Assembly: GCA_946480525.1 (NCBI GenBank)
Contig: CAMLLA010000181.1
Span: 1 to 8,084 of the forward strand
Source: an uncultured Asticcacaulis sp.
Lineage (GTDB): Bacteria; Pseudomonadota; Alphaproteobacteria; Caulobacterales; Caulobacteraceae
Length of the DNA stretch: 8,084 nucleotides
Reading direction: 5' to 3'
The notes below the pieces were generated by a model that was not told the DNA's origin, ran no database searches, and saw nothing but the letters and a program-made list of their open reading frames with translations. A program made the position numbers and the translations under genes. Positions within the stretch are counted from its first letter, which is position 1; the number at the start of each line of letters is the position of its first letter. This document shows, piece by piece, positions 5,473 through 8,084 of the stretch.

Positions 5473-7245
5473 TTACTCCCCGAAGAACTCACGCTGGGAG
5501 CGTTCCAATTCCTCGACATAGCGGCGGTTGGCGTATTTTTCCGATACGAAGCCCAGCAGCCGGTGATGATCATCGACCACCGCCAGGTCATCGACGCTGA
5601 AGTCGGAGAACACGCGCAGGATCGCTGAGATATCCATGTCGGGCCGAAGGTAGACATCCGTCTGTTTGGCCAGTTGCGACAGCGGCACGTCAGGCTCATA
5701 GGTATCGGCATAGGCCTCGGCGGTCTGGACGATGCCGCGATAGTCGCCTGTCCCGTCAACCAGGAGCACGCGGCTGGTCGATCCCAACGGCACCTTGTCG
5801 CGCAGATCGCCGACACTGTCGCTGACTTTCAGCGTCGTGTGGTTCCTGCGCATGAGAACCTGCGCCGTAATGGACCGCATCCAGCCGATGTCACGGGCGG
5901 TCCGCACGCCTTCCCCACGCAGGTGCAGCCGCCACGTCGAGAACGAATAGCCAAAACGCTCACGCACGATTGCACTGGAACACAGACAGGCGGTCACCAC
6001 CGCAGCCGTCAGGGCAAAGTCGTGCGTCACCTCAAGCACCATCAGCGACATGCACATCGGCCCGCCGACGATCGCCACGGCCAGTGCGGCCATGCCAACC
6101 AGGGCGGCATTGGTCGTGTCGAGCCCCGCCGCCGGATATACGACGTTGATCAGCTGGGCGAAAGATGACCCTAAAAGCGAGCCCAGGAACAGCGACGCGA
6201 AGAACAGGCCACCACGGAACCCGAAGGCCAGTGACAGGATCGACGCCAGCAGTTTCAACGCAAACACCATCATCAGCGTGACGATGAGCGTCTGGTGATC
6301 GAGGTAGAGGTGCATGGCCCCGTGACCGGACGACAGGATCTGCGGCATCATCCAGGCGAGCGGCATCAGGCAGATACCGCCGACGAATGGGCGCCAGATC
6401 TCGGAAACGGGCAGCTTGCGCACCAGGACCTCGGCGCTCGCCACGGCGCGAACTATGACAATGCCGAAGCCGGCGCAGATCAGGCCCAGAACGGCATAGA
6501 GCAGATAACTGCTGAGCGGGATTTCCCGGCCGATGGTCGAGGCAATGACGAAGGGTTCGATATCAAGCAGGGTCGCGGCGACCACTGCCGTCAGTGACGC
6601 GGCGGCGACGGGCGCCAGCGCCGAGGCCGTATAGCCGCCCAGCACAATTTCGAACGCGTAGAAGCTGCCGGCCAGCGGCGCGCCGAATGCCGCACCTATG
6701 GCCGAGCCGGCGCCGGCGCCGACAAGCGTGCGCAGGTTGGCGCGCTTCAGCTCCAGCCACTGGCCGATCTTGGAAGCGATGCCGCCGCCCATCTGGGCAT
6801 AGGCGGCTTCAAGACCGACTGATGCACCGAACCCGTTGGAGATCAGGGTCTGCAGCGACACGACGCCTGTGTCGCGCGCCGGGATGCGCCCGCCATGCAG
6901 CGCGTTGGCTTCGACCGCATCGATGGGCGCACGGCGTTTGGCAAAGAGGATCCGCGTCAAACCCAGCACCGCGCCCCCCAGTGGCAGGGCCAGCAGCCGC
7001 CACGGCTCGATCGCCGGCAACTCACTCAGGCGCAGATCGGGGGAAAACCCGTAAAGCAGAACCTGCATGGCATGCGATATATGCCCCATCAATGCGGCGG
7101 ACGCGCCGGCAAACAGACCGACAATCGCCGCCAGCACAATGAACCACATGGGGCTGGTCTGGATTTCCCGCCGGAGCCAGGCAATGCCGCGCAGGACGGG
7201 CCGGCCGACGGCTTTTCCTATGATGGCATCGTTTTGAAACGGCAT
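5473..7245 (-). CDS. ClC-family chloride channel/transporter with C-terminal CBS domains
   Basis: This is an integral inner-membrane anion channel or exchanger with about 590 residues. The membrane part (about 35-435) is followed by a cytoplasmic CBS pair (about 455-575), which in ClC proteins usually senses nucleotides. The gating-glutamate region reads SVGLEAAYAQ where E. coli ClcA has VLGREGPTVQ, so the gate Glu is kept (Glu146 counted from the ATG). GAPLAGSFYAFEI matches NAPLAGILFIIEE, but the ClcA proton glutamate E203 aligns with Ile200. The selectivity motif GSGIP is not recognisable; its place is taken by a KRRAPID stretch before VEANALHGG. GGLFFAS replaces GGIFAP, and the Tyr region is GYSFSTWRLHLRG. 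I recall this motif set from rhizobial-type ClC homologues, so it is probably a subfamily trait. I chose the ATG at 7245. A TTG at 7263 would add six residues, and neither start has a strong ribosome site. The gene follows the yoaK-like gene by 66 bases and converges with the SRAP gene 17 bases away. Confidence 0.9.
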   Translation of the reverse strand: MPFQNDAIIGKAVGRPVLRGIAWLRREIQTSPMWFIVLAAIVGLFAGASAALMGHISHAMQVLLYGFSPDLRLSELPAIEPWRLLALPLGGAVLGLTRILFAKRRAPIDAVEANALHGGRIPARDTGVVSLQTLISNGFGASVGLEAAYAQMGGGIASKIGQWLELKRANLRTLVGAGAGSAIGAAFGAPLAGSFYAFEIVLGGYTASALAPVAAASLTAVVAATLLDIEPFVIASTIGREIPLSSYLLYAVLGLICAGFGIVIVRAVASAEVLVRKLPVSEIWRPFVGGICLMPLAWMMPQILSSGHGAMHLYLDHQTLIVTLMMVFALKLLASILSLAFGFRGGLFFASLFLGSLLGSSFAQLINVVYPAAGLDTTNAALVGMAALAVAIVGGPMCMSLMVLEVTHDFALTAAVVTACLCSSAIVRERFGYSFSTWRLHLRGEGVRTARDIGWMRSITAQVLMRRNHTTLKVSDSVGDLRDKVPLGSTSRVLLVDGTGDYRGIVQTAEAYADTYEPDVPLSQLAKQTDVYLRPDMDISAILRVFSDFSVDDLAVVDDHHRLLGFVSEKYANRRYVEELERSQREFFGE

Positions 7246-7311
7246 GGCAGGCGGACTCTGCAAAGGAACGCGCGGCCTCAGGGTAAGCCGGTACGCGGGT
7301 CTTGGAAAGTC

Positions 7312-7989
7312 TTATTGCACCAACACCGACTTGCGCCACGACAGGCACAGGATGAAGGCGATGCTGAGCGTTATCATCGGCAGCCAGACCGCCTGATTAC
7401 CCCACCATGCCGTCGCAAACGCCCCCATCAGGGCGCCGGCGATAAAGCACAGGACTATGGTGAGAAAAAAGCGCCACTGGCGGCGGGACTTGCCTTCCTC
7501 ATCGAACACGACCGACGCCATGAAGCCTTCGGCAAAACGGCGCAGATTGGCGCTGGTCGTTACAGAGGTGAAGTCAAAGCTCTCGATACGGGTAAAAGCC
7601 GTGGCTTGTAACGCAGCCACAAAGGCGATCCCTGACACGATCAGCATATCCGGCACCGTATCCGGCAAAAAGGCAACGAGGACAAGGAAGGCGATTTCAA
7701 GCGCCAGGGCGGATTCGGCCTTATGCGGCAGGATGTGACGCAACGGCGGGCGTTTCAGGCACGCCGCCGTCATCACGCCCAGCACGTAGGCGACCAGCGG
7801 GCCGATGAAGGGGATCGCCCTGTGCCAGTCGCCATCAGTAAAACGCACTGTCATAAAGACGATATTGCCGGTCATGGCATTGGCGAACACCCCGCCGTGC
7901 GCGACATAGGTGTAGGCATCGAGCTGCCCGGCGGCCAGGATCAGCAGGGCCGCGACGGGCAATGTCTCGTGGGGCTTTTGATCCGTCAT
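7312..7989 (-). CDS. YoaK family (DUF1275) membrane protein
   Basis: The 225-residue product is hydrophobic with about six membrane segments (roughly 10-28, 57-78, 93-110, 113-132, 172-193 and 198-217). It carries the two DUF1275 hallmarks: an N-terminal AGQLDAYTYVAHGGVFANAMTGN-type segment (positions 20-42) and a mid-protein ALQATAFTRI...TSVTTSANLRR segment (positions 126-151). The latter corresponds to the second Q-A-x-x-R ... T-T-x-x-T-x-N-L-R block, with Ser146 in place of the usual residue before the Asn-Leu-Arg. Family length is about 220-240, so the gene is complete. The biochemical function of the family is not established; transport has been suggested only from its topology. The ATG at 7989 has no well-placed ribosome site, but a -10-like TAATAT lies just upstream, fitting a leaderless transcript. 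It is the first gene of a probable two-gene unit with the ClC gene. Confidence 0.87.
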   Translation of the reverse strand: MTDQKPHETLPVAALLILAAGQLDAYTYVAHGGVFANAMTGNIVFMTVRFTDGDWHRAIPFIGPLVAYVLGVMTAACLKRPPLRHILPHKAESALALEIAFLVLVAFLPDTVPDMLIVSGIAFVAALQATAFTRIESFDFTSVTTSANLRRFAEGFMASVVFDEEGKSRRQWRFFLTIVLCFIAGALMGAFATAWWGNQAVWLPMITLSIAFILCLSWRKSVLVQ

Positions 7990-7995
7990 CGGACG

Positions 7996-8023
7996 ATATT
8001 AGCCTTGCGGTTCAGATCGGCAA
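7996..8023 (-). promoter_or_regulatory. Candidate promoter of the yoaK-like gene
   Basis: Read on the - strand, TTGCCG (8023-8018) is followed after 16 bases by TAATAT (8001-7996), the latter within GCTAATATC, which resembles the alphaproteobacterial -10 pattern. The seventh base downstream of the -10 is the A of the ATG at 7989, so the mRNA would have essentially no leader. A 7-bp inverted repeat overlaps the -35 and the spacer. This is consensus matching only. Confidence 0.4.
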
Positions 8024-8026
8024 GGC
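8002..8026. repeat. 7-bp inverted repeat overlapping the yoaK-like promoter
   Basis: GCCTTGC (8002-8008) and its exact reverse complement GCAAGGC (8020-8026) are separated by 11 bases. The right arm covers most of the candidate -35 and the left arm abuts the -10, so the arms are 18 bases apart centre to centre. That placement is what one would expect of a repressor operator, but chance cannot be excluded for a 7-bp stem in GC-rich DNA. Confidence 0.4.
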
Positions 8027-8084
8027 ATGGGGAATTTACGCGGTTTAAGGGTTTAGCCACGAAAGCACTGAAGGCTTCGTTTGC
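8027..8084. other. Right-edge intergenic sequence with a small hairpin
   Basis: No coding region is supported here. A short imperfect stem is present: ACGAAAGC (8059-8066) pairs with GCTTCGT (8074-8080) with a one-base bulge and a 7-base loop. It is not followed by a T tract on either strand, so I do not call it a terminator. The neighbouring gene lies beyond the window. Confidence 0.3.

Noticed and set aside
6895..7611. A 238-codon open frame on the + strand across the ClC and yoaK-like genes
   Set aside because: It spans two recognised genes and their gap, and its product is a polar, Arg/Gln-rich sequence without any family resemblance.

Overview
The window reads as a chromosomal segment of a GC-rich alphaproteobacterium. 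The reasons are the strong G/C third-position bias, the protein relatives I recognise, and promoter-like elements resembling those of Caulobacter-type bacteria. A Caulobacterales-type host is my inference, not something the sequence proves. All genes look like ordinary chromosomal genes. I see no insertion sequence, prophage, CRISPR array, tRNA or rRNA.

Left part, + strand (1-2835). The window opens inside the 3' end of an amidohydrolase gene of the COG3618 / Amidohydro_2 kind. A 140-base AT-rich gap follows, with a perfect 22-bp palindrome (410-431) and an adjacent repeated half-site. Then comes a full-length metE, the cobalamin-independent methionine synthase, with all zinc ligands present. 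The palindrome looks like the operator of a methionine-pathway repressor; an ArsR-type SahR-like factor is my guess.

Middle part, + strand (2836-5455). Three closely spaced genes follow: a sugar-porter-family MFS symporter, a uracil-DNA glycosylase superfamily protein with a 4Fe-4S cysteine pattern, and a SRAP (YedK/HMCES) protein. The gaps are 36 and 4 bases. The last two make a coherent DNA-repair pair: a glycosylase makes abasic sites, and SRAP proteins crosslink to abasic sites in single-stranded DNA.

Right part, - strand (5473-7989). A YoaK/DUF1275 membrane protein gene lies upstream of a ClC-family chloride channel/transporter gene with C-terminal CBS domains. They run toward the SRAP gene and converge on it with only 17 bases between stop codons. 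The yoaK-like gene has a candidate promoter placed so that transcription would begin at the ATG, that is, a leaderless mRNA.

I did not find a clearly new multi-gene system. The points most worth a second look are the glycosylase-SRAP pair, the unusual motifs of that glycosylase, the metE operator, the altered key residues of the ClC protein, and the predicted leaderless yoaK-like transcript.
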